From: Pseudomonas sp. HN11
Lineage (GTDB): Bacteria > Pseudomonadota > Gammaproteobacteria > Pseudomonadales > Pseudomonadaceae
Length of the DNA: 64,000 nucleotides
Assembly (NCBI RefSeq): GCF_021390155.1
Contig: NZ_CP089985.1
Coordinates: 1,313,001 to 1,377,000 of the forward strand
Direction of reading: 5' to 3'
Shown: in pieces, positions 35,927 through 46,656 of the stretch
Numbering within the stretch: position 1 is the stretch's first letter
How the letters are laid out: each line of letters begins with the position of its first letter
The notes under the pieces: generated by a model
Database searches by the model: none
The model's input: only the letters and a program-made list of their open reading frames with translations
What the model was told of the DNA's origin: nothing
Program-made: the position numbers and the translations under genes

Positions 35927-36289
35927 CTACTTGAGGGCCGCCGAATAACTATCTGGCTTGAAGCCAATCAGGGTTCTGTCGCCGAGATCAAGCACCGGGC
36001 GCTTGATCATCGAAGGTTGTGCGAGCATCAATTCAATGGCTTTCGACTGATCGAGATCGGCTTTGCGTTCGTCTTCGAGTTTGCGAAAGGTGGTGCCCGC
36101 ACGGTTCAAAACCACCTGCCAACCGTGCTCGTTGCACCATTGGGTCAAGTGTTCGCGGTCGATACCGGCCGTTTTGTAATCGTGGAACTCATAGTTGACG
36201 CCGTGCTCATCGAGCCAGGTGCGCGCCTTTTTCATGGTGTCGCAGGCTTTGATGCCGAAAAGGTGCAACGTTTTGCTTGAAACGGTCAA
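35927..36289 (-). CDS. ArsC/Spx-like thioredoxin-fold reductase (YffB type)
   Basis: 120 residues. LFGIKACDTMKKARTWLDEH holds the single Cys of the ArsC/Spx superfamily; RPVLDLGDRTLIGF is the second family motif. A TTG start at 36289 with GGGGG 7 bases upstream is used; an internal TTG seven codons later would give the shorter form common in relatives. It is 33 bases upstream of dapD. It is not a proven arsenate reductase: the extra Cys of classical ArsC is missing. Confidence 0.85.
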   Translation of the reverse strand: MTVSSKTLHLFGIKACDTMKKARTWLDEHGVNYEFHDYKTAGIDREHLTQWCNEHGWQVVLNRAGTTFRKLEDERKADLDQSKAIELMLAQPSMIKRPVLDLGDRTLIGFKPDSYSAALK

Positions 36290-36503
36290 GGAATTGCCCC
36301 CTTTTGGACCAAGTGGAAACGAAAGGTCACGGATTATGCCATGACCAGCGGGCTGTTGCCCCTCGTCATGCTGGCGTGCGACTTATGTGCAAAAGCCACC
36401 CGGCAGCATAGGTGAGTAACATAGCCGGGTAATATGGCACTTCAACGGCCAGTTGTTGCCCCATGTGTGTCGTTGCGAGTCGATTGTCCGGGAATCCCGT
36501 TTT

Positions 36504-38147
36504 ATGCAAACCGCCTACACCGTTCTTATCCTGCTGATGCTGGTCAGCGTATCGCGTCTCGTCGGGCGTGTGATTCCCCTGCCGTTGCCCTTGGTGCAGA
36601 TTGCCGCCGGCGCCTTGCTGGCCTGGCCCACGCTGGGGCTGCATGTGGCGCTGGACCCGGAGTTGTTCCTGTTTCTGTTCCTGCCGCCGCTGCTGTTCTC
36701 CGATGGTTGGCGCATGCCCAAGCGCGAATTGTGGCGCCTGCGTGGTCCGATCCTGACCTTGGCGGTGGGGCTGGTGCTGTTCACGGTGGTGGGGGCTGGT
36801 TATTTCATCCATTGGATATTGCCTACGATCCCGCTGCCGGTTGCCTTCGCCTTGGCAGCCGTTTTGTCACCGACGGATGCTGTGGCGGTATCGGCGATTT
36901 CCCAGAATCGTCTCCCGACGCCCTTGATGCATATGCTCCAGGGCGAGGCCTTGATGAACGATGCGTCGGGCCTGGTGACGTTCAAATTTGCCTTGGCGGC
37001 GGCGTTGACCGGAGTGTTTTCCCTGGCCGATGCCAGCTTGACCTTTGTGTTGGTCGCTGTCGGTGGCTTGGCCGTTGGCGTGGCCCTGAGCTGGCTGGTC
37101 GGCCGACTGCGCGCCTGGATGATCGCCCGTGGCTGGGATGACCCGGCAACCCATGTGGTGTTCATGTTGTTGCTGCCATTTGCCGCCTATGTACTGGCCG
37201 AGCGCCTGGGCGCCTCGGGCATTCTGTCGGCGGTCGCCGCAGGCATGATGCAAAGCTGGCTTGATCTGCTGCCACGCCAGACCAGCACGCGCTTGCTCAA
37301 CCGCAGCGTCTGGTCGCTGCTGGAGTTTGCCTTCAACGGCCTGATCTTCCTGCTGCTGGGCCTGCAACTGCCGGACATCATCAAGGCCGTGGTCAGTCAC
37401 GAGACAACGCTATGGCCGACCCTGTTTTATCGCTGTCTGGATGTGATTGCGATCTTCCTGGTGTTGGTGGTGCTGCGTTTTATCTGGGTGCAGAGCATCT
37501 GGCGGCTGTCAGGCCTGTTACGCAGACTTCGTGGGAAAAGCGAGCTGACGCTGGTGCCGACCGCCCGTTCCTGCTGGCTGCTGACTGTTGGCGGCGTACG
37601 CGGTGCGGTGACGTTGGCCGGTGTCATGTCGGTGCCTTTGCTGCTGGCGCCGGGCCAGGACTTTCCCGAGCGCGACCTGCTGATATTCATCGCGGCAGGC
37701 GTGATCCTGCTGTCGCTGATCGCCGCGTGCATCGCCCTACCGTTGTTGTTGCGCGGGATTGAAAAGGGTCCGGACGAGAAACGCCATAAAGAGGTCCGCG
37801 AGGCCTGGAAAAAAACGGCCGTCGCTGCGATCCATGCGCTGGAAACAGAAGAGCCCGCTGAACCCGAAAGCCAGGACGCCGCCCAGGCCGCACTTGCCAC
37901 TGAGCTTAAGGCACGGCTGATGTCGGAATATCGCCATCAATTGGAGGTGTTCAACGATTCGGCCGAAGCCCAGGCGCTGGCGCGGCAGATGGACCTGCTT
38001 GAGCGCAAATTGCGCCTCAAGGCCCTGCGGGCGCAGCGCCTTGAGTTGTATAGCCTGAGCCGTCATCACCAGATTGGTGATGACGTGTTGAGAGAGGTGT
38101 TGGCGGATCTGGATATGAGTGAGGCGAATCTGGGTCAGGTGAAATGA
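36504..38147 (+). CDS. Sodium/proton antiporter, CPA1 family
   Basis: 547 residues. About 12 membrane helices up to residue 420, then a long cytoplasmic, charged and probably coiled-coil tail (about 425-547). Ion-site motifs are VLSPTDAVAVSAI and GEALMNDASGLV (the Asn-Asp pair typical of electroneutral CPA1 exchangers), and GGVRGAVTLAGV. GGGA lies 10 bases before ATG 36504. Role: pH and sodium balance; ion preference unknown. Convergent with dapC, 12 bases apart. Confidence 0.9.
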   Translation: MQTAYTVLILLMLVSVSRLVGRVIPLPLPLVQIAAGALLAWPTLGLHVALDPELFLFLFLPPLLFSDGWRMPKRELWRLRGPILTLAVGLVLFTVVGAGYFIHWILPTIPLPVAFALAAVLSPTDAVAVSAISQNRLPTPLMHMLQGEALMNDASGLVTFKFALAAALTGVFSLADASLTFVLVAVGGLAVGVALSWLVGRLRAWMIARGWDDPATHVVFMLLLPFAAYVLAERLGASGILSAVAAGMMQSWLDLLPRQTSTRLLNRSVWSLLEFAFNGLIFLLLGLQLPDIIKAVVSHETTLWPTLFYRCLDVIAIFLVLVVLRFIWVQSIWRLSGLLRRLRGKSELTLVPTARSCWLLTVGGVRGAVTLAGVMSVPLLLAPGQDFPERDLLIFIAAGVILLSLIAACIALPLLLRGIEKGPDEKRHKEVREAWKKTAVAAIHALETEEPAEPESQDAAQAALATELKARLMSEYRHQLEVFNDSAEAQALARQMDLLERKLRLKALRAQRLELYSLSRHHQIGDDVLREVLADLDMSEANLGQVK

Positions 38148-38159
38148 CCCTCAAGCCCG

Positions 38160-39359
38160 TTAGCGGCGACGCTGAATAAAATCGCGAATCCGCTCAGCCG
38201 CTTCCACACACTCGGCCAGTGGCGCAACCAGCGCCATACGCACGCGTCCGGCGCCGGGGTTGACGCCATCCACTTCCCGCGACAGATACGAGCCCGGCAC
38301 CACCGTCACGTGTTCTTCCACGAACAGATCGCGGCAAAACGCGGCATCGTCGCCGTTCACATTCGGCCACAGGTAGAAGCCGCCGTCCGGGCTCTGCACA
38401 TCCAGCACCGGCTTGAGAATCGCCAGCACCGCCTCGAATTTCTCGCGATACAGGTCACGGTTGGCGTGCACGTGGGCTTCGTCCTGCCAGGCAGCGATGC
38501 TCGCCAGCTGGGTTTGCACCGGCATCGCACAGCCGTGGTAGGTGCGGTACAGCAGGAACGCCTTGAGGATGTCCGCGTCGCCGGCCACAAAGCCCGAGCG
38601 CAGGCCGGGCAGGTTTGAACGCTTGGACAGGCTGTGGAACACCACGCAACGCTTGAAGTCCTGGCGACCCAGTTCGACACAGGCGCTCAGCAGGCCGGGC
38701 GGCGGGGTTTGTTCGTCGAAGTACAGCTCGCTGTAGCACTCGTCTGCGGCGATGACGAAGTCATATTCGTCGGCCAGGGCGACGAGTTTTTTCAGGGTGT
38801 CGATCGGGATCAGTGCGCCGGTCGGGTTGCCCGGGGAGCACAGGAACAGGATCTGGCAGCGCTTCCAGATGTCCGGCGACACTGCGTCGAAATCCGGGTT
38901 GAAGCCGTTGTCATCCAGGCACGGGAGGTAGTGCGGCTTGGCCCCGGCCAGGAACGCGGCGCCTTCGTAGATCTGGTAGAACGGGTTCGGGCTCACCACC
39001 AGCGCGTCGTCGCCACGGTTGACCACGGTCTGGGTGAAGGCGAACAGCGCTTCGCGGGTGCCGTTGACCGGCAGGATATTGCGCGCCGGGTCGAGCCAGC
39101 CCTTGGGCACGTTGAAGCGACGTTCACACCAGGCGCCGATGGCTTCGCGCAGGGCCGGGATGCCCAGGGTGGTCGGGTAAACGGCCATCTGGTCGAGGTT
39201 GTTGCTCAACGCTTCGGCCACGAACGTCGGGGATTTGTGCTTAGGCTCGCCGATGGACAGCGCGATTGGGCGTTTATCCGGATTCGGCGTGACGCTGCCC
39301 AGCAGGGCGCGCAGTTTCTCGAACGGGTAGGGCTGTAGCTGGTTCAGGGCGTTGTTCAT
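38160..39359 (-). CDS. dapC: Succinyldiaminopimelate transaminase
   Basis: 399 residues, class I/II PLP aminotransferase. PLP lysine in HSLSKRSNLPGLRSGF, plus PNPFYQIYEGA, CSPGNPTGALI and GRVRMALVAP. It makes N-succinyl-LL-diaminopimelate between DapD and DapE. Located 43 bases after glnD on the same strand, third gene of map-glnD-dapC, the order known for Pseudomonas dapC. Confidence 0.94.
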   Translation of the reverse strand: MNNALNQLQPYPFEKLRALLGSVTPNPDKRPIALSIGEPKHKSPTFVAEALSNNLDQMAVYPTTLGIPALREAIGAWCERRFNVPKGWLDPARNILPVNGTREALFAFTQTVVNRGDDALVVSPNPFYQIYEGAAFLAGAKPHYLPCLDDNGFNPDFDAVSPDIWKRCQILFLCSPGNPTGALIPIDTLKKLVALADEYDFVIAADECYSELYFDEQTPPPGLLSACVELGRQDFKRCVVFHSLSKRSNLPGLRSGFVAGDADILKAFLLYRTYHGCAMPVQTQLASIAAWQDEAHVHANRDLYREKFEAVLAILKPVLDVQSPDGGFYLWPNVNGDDAAFCRDLFVEEHVTVVPGSYLSREVDGVNPGAGRVRMALVAPLAECVEAAERIRDFIQRRR

Positions 39360-39402
39360 CGGTGGATCTCGTGCAAGGCGTTAAAAACTGGGGCGGCGCT
39401 TT

Positions 39403-42105
39403 TCAAATGGTCAGGCGTGTCAGCTCGACGCCGGGTTCCTGGGTGACGCTCAACTGCTGGACGATGGCTTCCTGCAACCGCAGGCACAGTTCCGGGTCGG
39501 ACAGCGGCTGGTTGTCGGCATCGGTGATGAAAAATACGTCTTCCACGCGCTCGCCGAGGGTCGCAATCTTGGCGTTCTGCAACGACAGGTCGAACTCCAG
39601 GAAAATCCCGCCGATACGGGCCAACAGACCTGGACGGTCCGGGGCGCTCAGTTCCAGCACCGTCACCGGCCGCTGGGCGTCGTTGGAAATGGTCACCTGG
39701 GGCGCAAACGCAAAGTGCTTGAGTTGGCGCGGCACTCGACGCTGGATGATGGTCGGGTAGTCGTCAGGGTTGCGCAGGGCCTCGGTCAGGCCTTCGCGGA
39801 TCTTTTTCACCCGTGCCGGGTTGTCACCAATCGAGTCGCCATCGGTGTCGAGCACGATATAGGTGTCGAGGGTGAACTGGCTGCTGGAGGTGATGACCCG
39901 TGCGTCATGGATGTTCAGGTTGAGCTGGTCCATGGCCGCCACGGTCACGGCGAAGAAGTCGTGCTGGTCCGGCGCGTAGATGAAGATCTGCGTGCCGCCT
40001 TCGAATTCGCGCTGGGTGGTTTCCTTGATCAGCACCAGCGGGCCGCCATCGGCGGGCTGTTGCAGGATCGCGTCGGTGTGCCAGGCCACGTCGCCAGCAG
40101 TGTGGCGCAGGAAATAATCGTCACCCAGTTGCGACCACAGTTGCTCGACATCGTCCGGGTCGTTACCGCCGCGCACCAGGATATCCAGAGCGGCGCTCTG
40201 GGTGCGGCGGATCTGCTCTTCGCGGTCCACCGGGTTTTCCAGGCCACGGCGCAAGGCGCGCTTGGTCTCGGTGTAGAGCTGGCGCAACAGGCTAGCGCGC
40301 CACGAGTTCCACAGGGTCGGGTTGGTGGCGTTGATGTCGGAAACGGTCAACACGTAGAGGTAGTCGAGGTGGGTTTCATCGCCGACAGTCTGCGCGAAAT
40401 CGTGGATCACCTGCGGGTCGGACAAATCCTTGCGCTGGGCGGTGGTCGACATCACCAAGTGGTTCTGTACCAGCCAGACGATCAGGCGGCTGTCCCAGAT
40501 GGGCAGTTGGTGGCGCTGGCAGAAGGCTTCGGCGTCAACCGCGCCGACTTCCGAGTGGTCGCCATGTCGACCCTTGCCAATGTCGTGATACAGACCCGCC
40601 AGGTAAATCAGCTCGGGTTTGGGCAATTTGGCCATGAGCTTGCTGGCCAGCGGAAATTTCTCTGACACCTGGGTGTACTGCAACTTGCGCAGGTGCTTGA
40701 TCAGGTTCAGGGTGTGGGCGTCCACGGTATAGATGTGGAACAGGTCGTGCTGCATCTGCCCGACGATAAAGCCGAATTCCGGCAGGTAGCGCCCGAGGAT
40801 GCCGTAACGGTTCATCCGACGCAGGTTGCGGTGGATACCGATCTTGCACTTGAACAGCTCGATGAACAGGCTGGTGTTGCGGATATCGTTGCGGAAATCG
40901 TCGTCGATCAGATGACGGTTTTCCCGCAGCAGGCGGATGGTGTCGGCGCGCACGCCTTTGATTTCCGGCTGCTGGGCCATCAGCACGAAGATTTCCAGCA
41001 TGGCGAACGGCGTGCGGCGGAACACGTTGTCGTTGCGCGCCTCGATATAGCCGTCATGCAGTTGGAAGCGTGCGTTGATCGGCTGCGGCGGTGCTTCGTC
41101 TTCGGGGGCCAGGATCACCTCTTCGAAGTGCTGGATGATCAGGTCGCTGAGCTGGGCAATGCTCATGACCACCCGGTAGTACTGCTGCATGAAGCTTTCG
41201 ATGCTGGTCTTCGCGTCTTCGCCTTCAAAGCCCAGCAGGGTGGCGATGGAGCGCTGGTGGTCGAACAGCAGGCGATCCTCGGAGCGCCCGGCGAGCATGT
41301 GCAGGGCGTAGCGTACCTTCCAGAGGAATTCCTGGGACGAGGCCAGCAGGGCGTTTTCACTCTCCACCAGGAACCCCTCGCCGGCCAGGGCGCGCAGGTT
41401 CAGGGTGCCGTACTGGCGACGGGCAACCCACAAAATCGTCTGGATATCCCGCAGGCCGCCAGGCGAGCCTTTGACGTTGGGTTCCAGGTTGTATTCAGTG
41501 TCGTTGTACTTGTGGTGCCGGGCCTTCTGCTCGGCGCGCTTGGCCAGGAAGAAGTCCTTGCTCGGCCACATGTGCGCGGTGCTGGTGACTTCGAGCATGC
41601 GCTGGCGCAGGCGCTCGGGGCCGGCAATGGTGCGACTTTCCATGAGGTTGGTGATGACGGTGAGATCGGCGCGGGCCTCTTCGGCGCACTCGTCGACCGA
41701 GCGCACGCTTTGGCCGACTTCCAGGCCGATGTCCCACAACAGTGTCAGAAAACGCTCGATGGAATCGCGAAAGATCTCATGGTCGGCGCTGTCCAGCAGG
41801 ATCAGCAGGTCAATGTCGGAATAGGGGTGCAGTTCGCCGCGCCCGTAGCCGCCGACCGCCACCAGGGCGATATCGGCGTCTTCACTCCAGTTGAACTGCT
41901 CCCAAGCCTTTTGCAGGATGTTATCGACGAACCAGGCGCGGTCCTCGATCAGCCGGCGAATGTCCCGGCCGCTGCGAAAGCGCTCGTCGAGCACCTCGCG
42001 GGCCTGGCGGATGGCCTTCTTGAACGCGGCGATAGGGCTCGCCTTCAGGGCCAGTTCGGCCTGGAACTGGCCACGGTCGAAGAGTTCGGGATCCACCTGG
42101 GGCAT
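39403..42105 (-). CDS. glnD: PII uridylyltransferase / uridylyl-removing enzyme
   Basis: 900 residues, the sensor of glutamine that modifies PII (GlnB/GlnK). Domains in order: nucleotidyltransferase with [19 protein letters not shown] (about 85-105); HD hydrolase with [19 protein letters not shown] (about 505-525); two ACT domains at the C-terminus ([40 protein letters not shown]). All catalytic motifs intact. Preceded by map (62 bases) and followed by dapC. Confidence 0.97.
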   Translation of the reverse strand: MPQVDPELFDRGQFQAELALKASPIAAFKKAIRQAREVLDERFRSGRDIRRLIEDRAWFVDNILQKAWEQFNWSEDADIALVAVGGYGRGELHPYSDIDLLILLDSADHEIFRDSIERFLTLLWDIGLEVGQSVRSVDECAEEARADLTVITNLMESRTIAGPERLRQRMLEVTSTAHMWPSKDFFLAKRAEQKARHHKYNDTEYNLEPNVKGSPGGLRDIQTILWVARRQYGTLNLRALAGEGFLVESENALLASSQEFLWKVRYALHMLAGRSEDRLLFDHQRSIATLLGFEGEDAKTSIESFMQQYYRVVMSIAQLSDLIIQHFEEVILAPEDEAPPQPINARFQLHDGYIEARNDNVFRRTPFAMLEIFVLMAQQPEIKGVRADTIRLLRENRHLIDDDFRNDIRNTSLFIELFKCKIGIHRNLRRMNRYGILGRYLPEFGFIVGQMQHDLFHIYTVDAHTLNLIKHLRKLQYTQVSEKFPLASKLMAKLPKPELIYLAGLYHDIGKGRHGDHSEVGAVDAEAFCQRHQLPIWDSRLIVWLVQNHLVMSTTAQRKDLSDPQVIHDFAQTVGDETHLDYLYVLTVSDINATNPTLWNSWRASLLRQLYTETKRALRRGLENPVDREEQIRRTQSAALDILVRGGNDPDDVEQLWSQLGDDYFLRHTAGDVAWHTDAILQQPADGGPLVLIKETTQREFEGGTQIFIYAPDQHDFFAVTVAAMDQLNLNIHDARVITSSSQFTLDTYIVLDTDGDSIGDNPARVKKIREGLTEALRNPDDYPTIIQRRVPRQLKHFAFAPQVTISNDAQRPVTVLELSAPDRPGLLARIGGIFLEFDLSLQNAKIATLGERVEDVFFITDADNQPLSDPELCLRLQEAIVQQLSVTQEPGVELTRLTI

Positions 42106-42167
42106 CGATCGGCTTTCCTTCTATCTGTCAGTCAGTCATTACACCGTTGGGAAAACCTGATCAGCCT

Positions 42168-42950
42168 TTACGCTGAAACGCGCGGGATCGTGTCGTCAGC
42201 GCGCAAGGTGAAGATCTCATAGCCGGTTTCGGTGACCAGCAGGGTGTGTTCCCACTGCGCCGAAAGCTTGCGGTCCTTGGTGATGGCGGTCCAGCCGTCG
42301 CCCAGCACCTTGGTGTCGGCCTTACCCTGATTGATCATCGGCTCGATGGTGAAGGTCATGCCCGCTTTCAGCTCCATGCCGGTGCCGGCGCGGCCGTAGT
42401 GCAGGATCTGCGGCTCTTCGTGGAACACGGTGCCGATACCGTGGCCGCAGAACTCGCGCACCACCGAGAAACCATTCTTTTCAGCGTGCTTCTGGATCAC
42501 TTCACCGATGTCGCCCAGTCGGCAGCCAGGCTTGACGATTTCGATGGCCTTGTACATGCATTCCTGGGTCACCTGGGACAGGCGCTCGGCCCAGACCGGC
42601 ACGGTGCCGACGTGGAACATGCGGCTGGTATCGCCGAAGTAGCGGTCTTTGATCACGGTGACGTCGATGTTCAGGGTATCGCCGTCCTTCAATGGCTTGT
42701 CACCGGGAATCCCGTGGCAGACTACGTGGTTGACCGAGGTGCAGATCGACTTGGGGAAGCCCTTGTAGTTCAGCGGCGCAGGGATGGCGCCCTGTACGTT
42801 GACTATATAGTCGTGGCAGATCTGGTTCAGGGTTTCGGTGGTGACGCCGGGCTTGACGTGTTCGGCGATCATTTCCAGCACGTCGGCAGCCAGTTTGCCG
42901 GCGATGCGCATGCCAGCGATGTCTTCGGCGGTTTTCAAGCTAACGGTCAT
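42168..42950 (-). CDS. map: Methionine aminopeptidase type I
   Basis: 260 residues. Removes initiator Met from nascent proteins. Metal and substrate residues are seen in HVVCHGIPGD (His), LNIDVTVIKDRYFGDTSR (two Asp), EFCGHGIGTVFHEEP (His), FTIEPMINQG (Glu) and QWEHTLLV (Glu). It is divergent from rpsB, the usual arrangement in gammaproteobacteria. First gene of map-glnD-dapC. Confidence 0.97.
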   Translation of the reverse strand: MTVSLKTAEDIAGMRIAGKLAADVLEMIAEHVKPGVTTETLNQICHDYIVNVQGAIPAPLNYKGFPKSICTSVNHVVCHGIPGDKPLKDGDTLNIDVTVIKDRYFGDTSRMFHVGTVPVWAERLSQVTQECMYKAIEIVKPGCRLGDIGEVIQKHAEKNGFSVVREFCGHGIGTVFHEEPQILHYGRAGTGMELKAGMTFTIEPMINQGKADTKVLGDGWTAITKDRKLSAQWEHTLLVTETGYEIFTLRADDTIPRVSA

Positions 42951-43190
42951 ACAGGCTCTCTCTAGCGCGACGCGCTGAAATCAATACGGTTTACGGGCGT
43001 GCGACAAAAGGTTACAGAATTCGCACAAGCCACAAAAAACGCGATTCTAACAGACGATGGCCTCAAATCATGAGCCTCTGATGATCGCTTCTCTCTATAA
43101 GGTAAGGCTATGTGGGCTCTATTCAAGGGGTTACACGAAAGCGGACTGCGGCAAAGGTGATTGCGTGTTCCGTTTTTGCCGATGCTGTGG

Positions 43191-43330
43191 TATAAAATGC
43201 GCCGCTTTCCGGGGATGCCCCGCAAAGCTTAAATCCACACACGTGTCGACACGATGACCTGGGTGCCGGAGGCCTTGATGCCGCTGGTTGGTCATTGGGA
43301 TACGTGGAGGCCAAACCCGACTTATCAAGG
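43191..43330 (+). ncRNA. rpsB leader region (t44/S2-leader-like) with promoter
   Basis: Between divergent map and rpsB (42951-43337). A -10 like TATAAA stands at 43191-43196; the -35 is unclear. The 140-base leader contains ACACGTGT and GTGTCGACAC self-complementary stretches and a GC-rich part ending in GTGGAGGCC before the AAGGAA ribosome site. Gammaproteobacterial rpsB leaders here are known as t44 and bind S2 for autoregulation. The assignment rests on position and partial pattern. The remaining 42951-43190 shows no gene. Confidence 0.45.
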
Positions 43331-43337
43331 AACTATC

Positions 43338-44075
43338 ATGTCCCAAGTCAACATGCGCGATATGCTGAAGGCCGGTGTGCACTTCGGTCACCAGACCCGT
43401 TACTGGAACCCGAAAATGGGTAAATACATTTTCGGCGCGCGTAACAAGATCCACATTATCAACCTTGAAAAAACCCTGCCAATGTTCAACGAAGCGCTGA
43501 CTTTCGTAGAGCGTCTGGCCCAGGGCAAAAACAAGATTCTGTTCGTCGGCACCAAGCGTTCCGCTGGCAAGATCGTTGCTGAAGAAGCAGCACGTTGCGG
43601 TTCGCCGTACGTCGATCACCGCTGGTTGGGTGGCATGCTGACCAACTTCAAAACCATCCGTGCTTCCATCAAGCGTCTGCGTGACCTTGAAGTACAAGCC
43701 GAAGACGGTACTTTCGCCAAGCTGACCAAGAAAGAAGCGCTGATGCGCTCCCGTGACCTGGAAAAGCTCGATCGTTCCCTGGGTGGTATCAAGGACATGG
43801 GCGGTCTGCCTGACGCACTGTTCGTTATCGACGTTGATCACGAGCGCATCGCGATCACCGAAGCCAACAAGCTGGGCATCCCTGTTATCGGCGTAGTCGA
43901 TACCAACAGCAGCCCGGAAGGCGTTGACTACATCATCCCAGGCAACGATGACGCAATCCGCGCTATCCAGCTGTACATGGGTTCGATGGCTGACGCTGTA
44001 ATCCGTGGTCGCAACCACGTTGCTGGTGGTACCGAGCAGTTCGTAGAAGAAGCTCCGGTAGCTGCCGCTGAGTAA
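43338..44075 (+). CDS. rpsB: 30S ribosomal protein S2
   Basis: 245 residues. [20 protein letters not shown], the universal N-terminus, then [20 protein letters not shown] and [20 protein letters not shown] precedes ATG 43338. Codon use is strongly biased, as in other highly expressed genes. Followed by a terminator that would let part of transcription continue to tsf. Confidence 0.98.
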   Translation: MSQVNMRDMLKAGVHFGHQTRYWNPKMGKYIFGARNKIHIINLEKTLPMFNEALTFVERLAQGKNKILFVGTKRSAGKIVAEEAARCGSPYVDHRWLGGMLTNFKTIRASIKRLRDLEVQAEDGTFAKLTKKEALMRSRDLEKLDRSLGGIKDMGGLPDALFVIDVDHERIAITEANKLGIPVIGVVDTNSSPEGVDYIIPGNDDAIRAIQLYMGSMADAVIRGRNHVAGGTEQFVEEAPVAAAE

Positions 44076-44101
44076 TTGACGCCCTGGCGTTGACTCAGTA
44101 A

Positions 44102-44130
44102 GCAAAAAGGGGGCTTGGCCCCCTTTTTGC
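44102..44130 (+). terminator. Terminator/attenuator between rpsB and tsf
   Basis: GCAAAAAGGGGG (44102-44113) pairs with CCCCCTTTTTGC (44119-44130), loop of 5. Very stable and symmetric with a T run inside the right arm. The 191-base gap 44076-44266 has no other gene. Confidence 0.85.
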
Positions 44131-44266
44131 CACCTCGAAAACCGTTTGTATGCAGCGCAGCTACATCTTCTGTAACGTGCAGCGGCCTACAACGGAGATT
44201 CGGGAAGAATTGATCGCCCGTTTGATCGGGTGGAATGGTTGAAAACCTATCCAAGAGGATTTTGAA

Positions 44267-45130
44267 ATGGCAGAGATTACTGCAGCGTTGGTTAAAGAAC
44301 TGCGTGAGCGTACCGGCGAAGGCATGATGGATTGCAAAAAGGCCTTGACCAAGGCCGGCGGCGACATCGAAAAAGCCATCGACGACATGCGTGCCTCGGG
44401 CGCTATCAAGGCCGCCAAGAAAGCCGGCAACGTCGCTGCTGAAGGCGCGATCGCTCTGGTTGAAGACGGTAAAGCCGCCGTTCTGCTGGAAGTGAACTCG
44501 CAGACGGACTTCCTGGCTCTGCAAGACGACTTCAAGGCATTCGTTGCTGCCAGCGTCAAGAAAGCATTCGACGAGAAGCTGACTACTGTTGAGCCTCTGA
44601 TCGAAGCTCAGGAAGCTGATCGCCTGGTACTGGTGGGCAAGGTTGGCGAAAACGTCAACATCCGTCGCCTGACCCGCGTTGAAGGTGATGTTGTCGGTGG
44701 TTACCTGCACGGCAACAAGATCGGTGTAGCGGTTGTTCTGAAAGGCGGCGACGTCGAGCTGGCCAAAGACATCGCTATGCACGTTGCTGCTAGCAACCCT
44801 GAGTTCCTGCTGCCTTCGGAAGTTTCTGATGAAGCGATCGAGCGTGAAAAAGCGGTGTTCCTGCAGTTGAACGAAGAAAAAATCAAAGGCAAGCCAGAAA
44901 ACATTGTTGAGAATATGGTCAAGGGCCGTATCAGCAAGTTCCTGGCCGAAGCAAGCCTGGTTGAGCAGGCGTTCGTCAAGAACCCTGAAATCAAGGTTGG
45001 CGAACTGGCCAAGAAGGCCGGTGCTGAAATCGTTTCCTTCACCTACTACAAAGTAGGCGAAGGCATCGAGAAGCCGGTCGACAACTTCGCTGAAGAAGTT
45101 GCTGCCCAGCTGGCTGCCGCCAAGCAATAA
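44267..45130 (+). CDS. tsf: Elongation factor Ts
   Basis: 287 residues. Nucleotide-exchange factor of EF-Tu. MAEITAALVKELRERTGEGM with MDCKKAL, and LEVNSQTDFLALQDDF, which keeps the TDF core that enters EF-Tu; the usual following VAR is LAL as in other Pseudomonas. C-terminal coiled-coil motif EKPENIVENMVKGRISKFLAE-like region present. Highly biased codons. Terminator at 45155. Confidence 0.97.
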   Translation: MAEITAALVKELRERTGEGMMDCKKALTKAGGDIEKAIDDMRASGAIKAAKKAGNVAAEGAIALVEDGKAAVLLEVNSQTDFLALQDDFKAFVAASVKKAFDEKLTTVEPLIEAQEADRLVLVGKVGENVNIRRLTRVEGDVVGGYLHGNKIGVAVVLKGGDVELAKDIAMHVAASNPEFLLPSEVSDEAIEREKAVFLQLNEEKIKGKPENIVENMVKGRISKFLAEASLVEQAFVKNPEIKVGELAKKAGAEIVSFTYYKVGEGIEKPVDNFAEEVAAQLAAAKQ

Positions 45131-45154
45131 GACAGTTTTCAACTGTCGCCCAAG

Positions 45155-45187
45155 AGAGGCTGCCCGCTCACGCGCGCAGCCTCTTTT
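45155..45187 (+). terminator. Intrinsic terminator of tsf
   Basis: AGAGGCTGC / GCAGCCTCT stem with a 12-base loop and TTT after it. Confidence 0.8.
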
Positions 45188-45341
45188 CAAATGGGATGGC
45201 CGATTTTAATTGGCTTCCCTTTGGAACTGGCTTACAAAGCCATGTTCCGATGGCGCTGTAGCAGCGTCCAGCTAGAGTGAACGCAAGCCGTAAACGGCTC
45301 GCCAAGAATTTTTAAAAAATACGCCGCAGGAGAGATTCGCA

Positions 45342-46085
45342 ATGGCTCAGCAGGGCAGTGGTTATCAGGCTCGCTATAAACGCATTCTACTCAAGCTTAG
45401 CGGCGAGGCTCTGATGGGCTCGGAAGAGTTCGGGATCGATCCCAAGGTGCTCGACCGCATGGCGCTGGAAGTCGGCCAACTGGTCGGCATCGGCGTACAG
45501 GTCGGCCTGGTGATCGGCGGTGGCAACCTGTTCCGCGGGGCGGCACTGAGCGCCGCTGGCATGGATCGGGTCACGGGTGACCACATGGGCATGCTGGCCA
45601 CTGTGATGAACGCCCTGGCCATGCGTGACGCCCTGGAACGTGCCAACATCTCGGCTATCGTGATGTCGGCCATTTCCATGGTCGGCGTGACCGATCACTA
45701 CGATCGCCGCAAGGCCATGCGCCACCTCAACTCCAAGGAAGTGGTGATCTTTGCCGCCGGCACGGGTAACCCGTTCTTCACCACCGACTCCGCAGCCTGC
45801 CTGCGCGCCATCGAAATCGACGCTGATGTTGTGCTGAAGGCGACCAAGGTGGATGGCGTATACACTGCCGATCCATTCAAAGACCCGCATGCCGAGAAGT
45901 TCGATCATCTGACCTACGATGAAGTACTGGATCGCAAGCTGGGGGTGATGGACCTGACGGCTATCTGCCTGTGCCGCGACCATAAGATGCCGCTGCGCGT
46001 ATTTAACATGAACAAGCCCGGCGCCCTGCTGAATATCGTACACGGCGGCGCAGAAGGGACTCTGATCGAGGAAGGCCAACAATGA
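45342..46085 (+). CDS. pyrH: UMP kinase
   Basis: 247 residues, amino-acid-kinase fold. [37 protein letters not shown] and [17 protein letters not shown] are diagnostic. Makes UDP for nucleotide, peptidoglycan and LPS precursor supply. GGAGAG precedes ATG 45342. The stop overlaps the frr start by 4 bases. Confidence 0.98.
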   Translation: MAQQGSGYQARYKRILLKLSGEALMGSEEFGIDPKVLDRMALEVGQLVGIGVQVGLVIGGGNLFRGAALSAAGMDRVTGDHMGMLATVMNALAMRDALERANISAIVMSAISMVGVTDHYDRRKAMRHLNSKEVVIFAAGTGNPFFTTDSAACLRAIEIDADVVLKATKVDGVYTADPFKDPHAEKFDHLTYDEVLDRKLGVMDLTAICLCRDHKMPLRVFNMNKPGALLNIVHGGAEGTLIEEGQQ

Positions 46086-46639
46086 TCAACGAAATCAAGA
46101 AAGACGCCCAAGCGCGTATGCAAAAATCCCTGGAATCCCTGAGCCACGCATTCGGCCAGATTCGTACCGGCAAGGCGCACCCGAGCATCCTGGGCAGCGT
46201 GATGGTGCCGTACTACGGTTCCGACACCCCGCTGAGCAGCGTGGCCAACGTCACCGTGAAAGACTCGCGCACCCTGCAGGTCGTGGCCTTTGAGCGCAAT
46301 ATGCTCGCGGCTGTCGACAAGGCCATCCAGAGCGCCGGCCTGAACCTCAACCCGACCAACCTGGGTGAGTTGCTGCTGATCTCCATGCCGGCCCTGACTG
46401 AAGAAACCCGCAAGGGCTTCACCAAGCAGGCACGCAGCGCAGCCGAAGATGCACGTGTTGCCGTGCGCAACATCCGCCGCGATGCTTTGGGTGACTTGAA
46501 GAAGCTGGTCAAGGACAAGGAAATCAGCGAAGACGAAGAGCGTCGCGCCACTGCTGATATCGACAAGCTGACCAAAGATGCTGAGGCCCAGATCACCAAG
46601 GCCACGGAAGAAAAAGAAAAGGACCTGATGGCCGTATAA
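46082..46639 (+). CDS. frr: Ribosome recycling factor
   Basis: 185 residues. Works with EF-G to split post-termination ribosomes. [14 protein letters not shown] and [20 protein letters not shown] are family signatures, as is [15 protein letters not shown]. Coupled to pyrH through an ATGA overlap; uppS starts 17 bases downstream. Confidence 0.98.
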   Translation: MINEIKKDAQARMQKSLESLSHAFGQIRTGKAHPSILGSVMVPYYGSDTPLSSVANVTVKDSRTLQVVAFERNMLAAVDKAIQSAGLNLNPTNLGELLLISMPALTEETRKGFTKQARSAAEDARVAVRNIRRDALGDLKKLVKDKEISEDEERRATADIDKLTKDAEAQITKATEEKEKDLMAV

Positions 46640-46656
46640 GGGGTCAGGACGCCTTC

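Noticed and set aside
43057..43257. 66-codon frame upstream of rpsB
   Set aside because: Runs through the rpsB promoter and leader; no Shine-Dalgarno.
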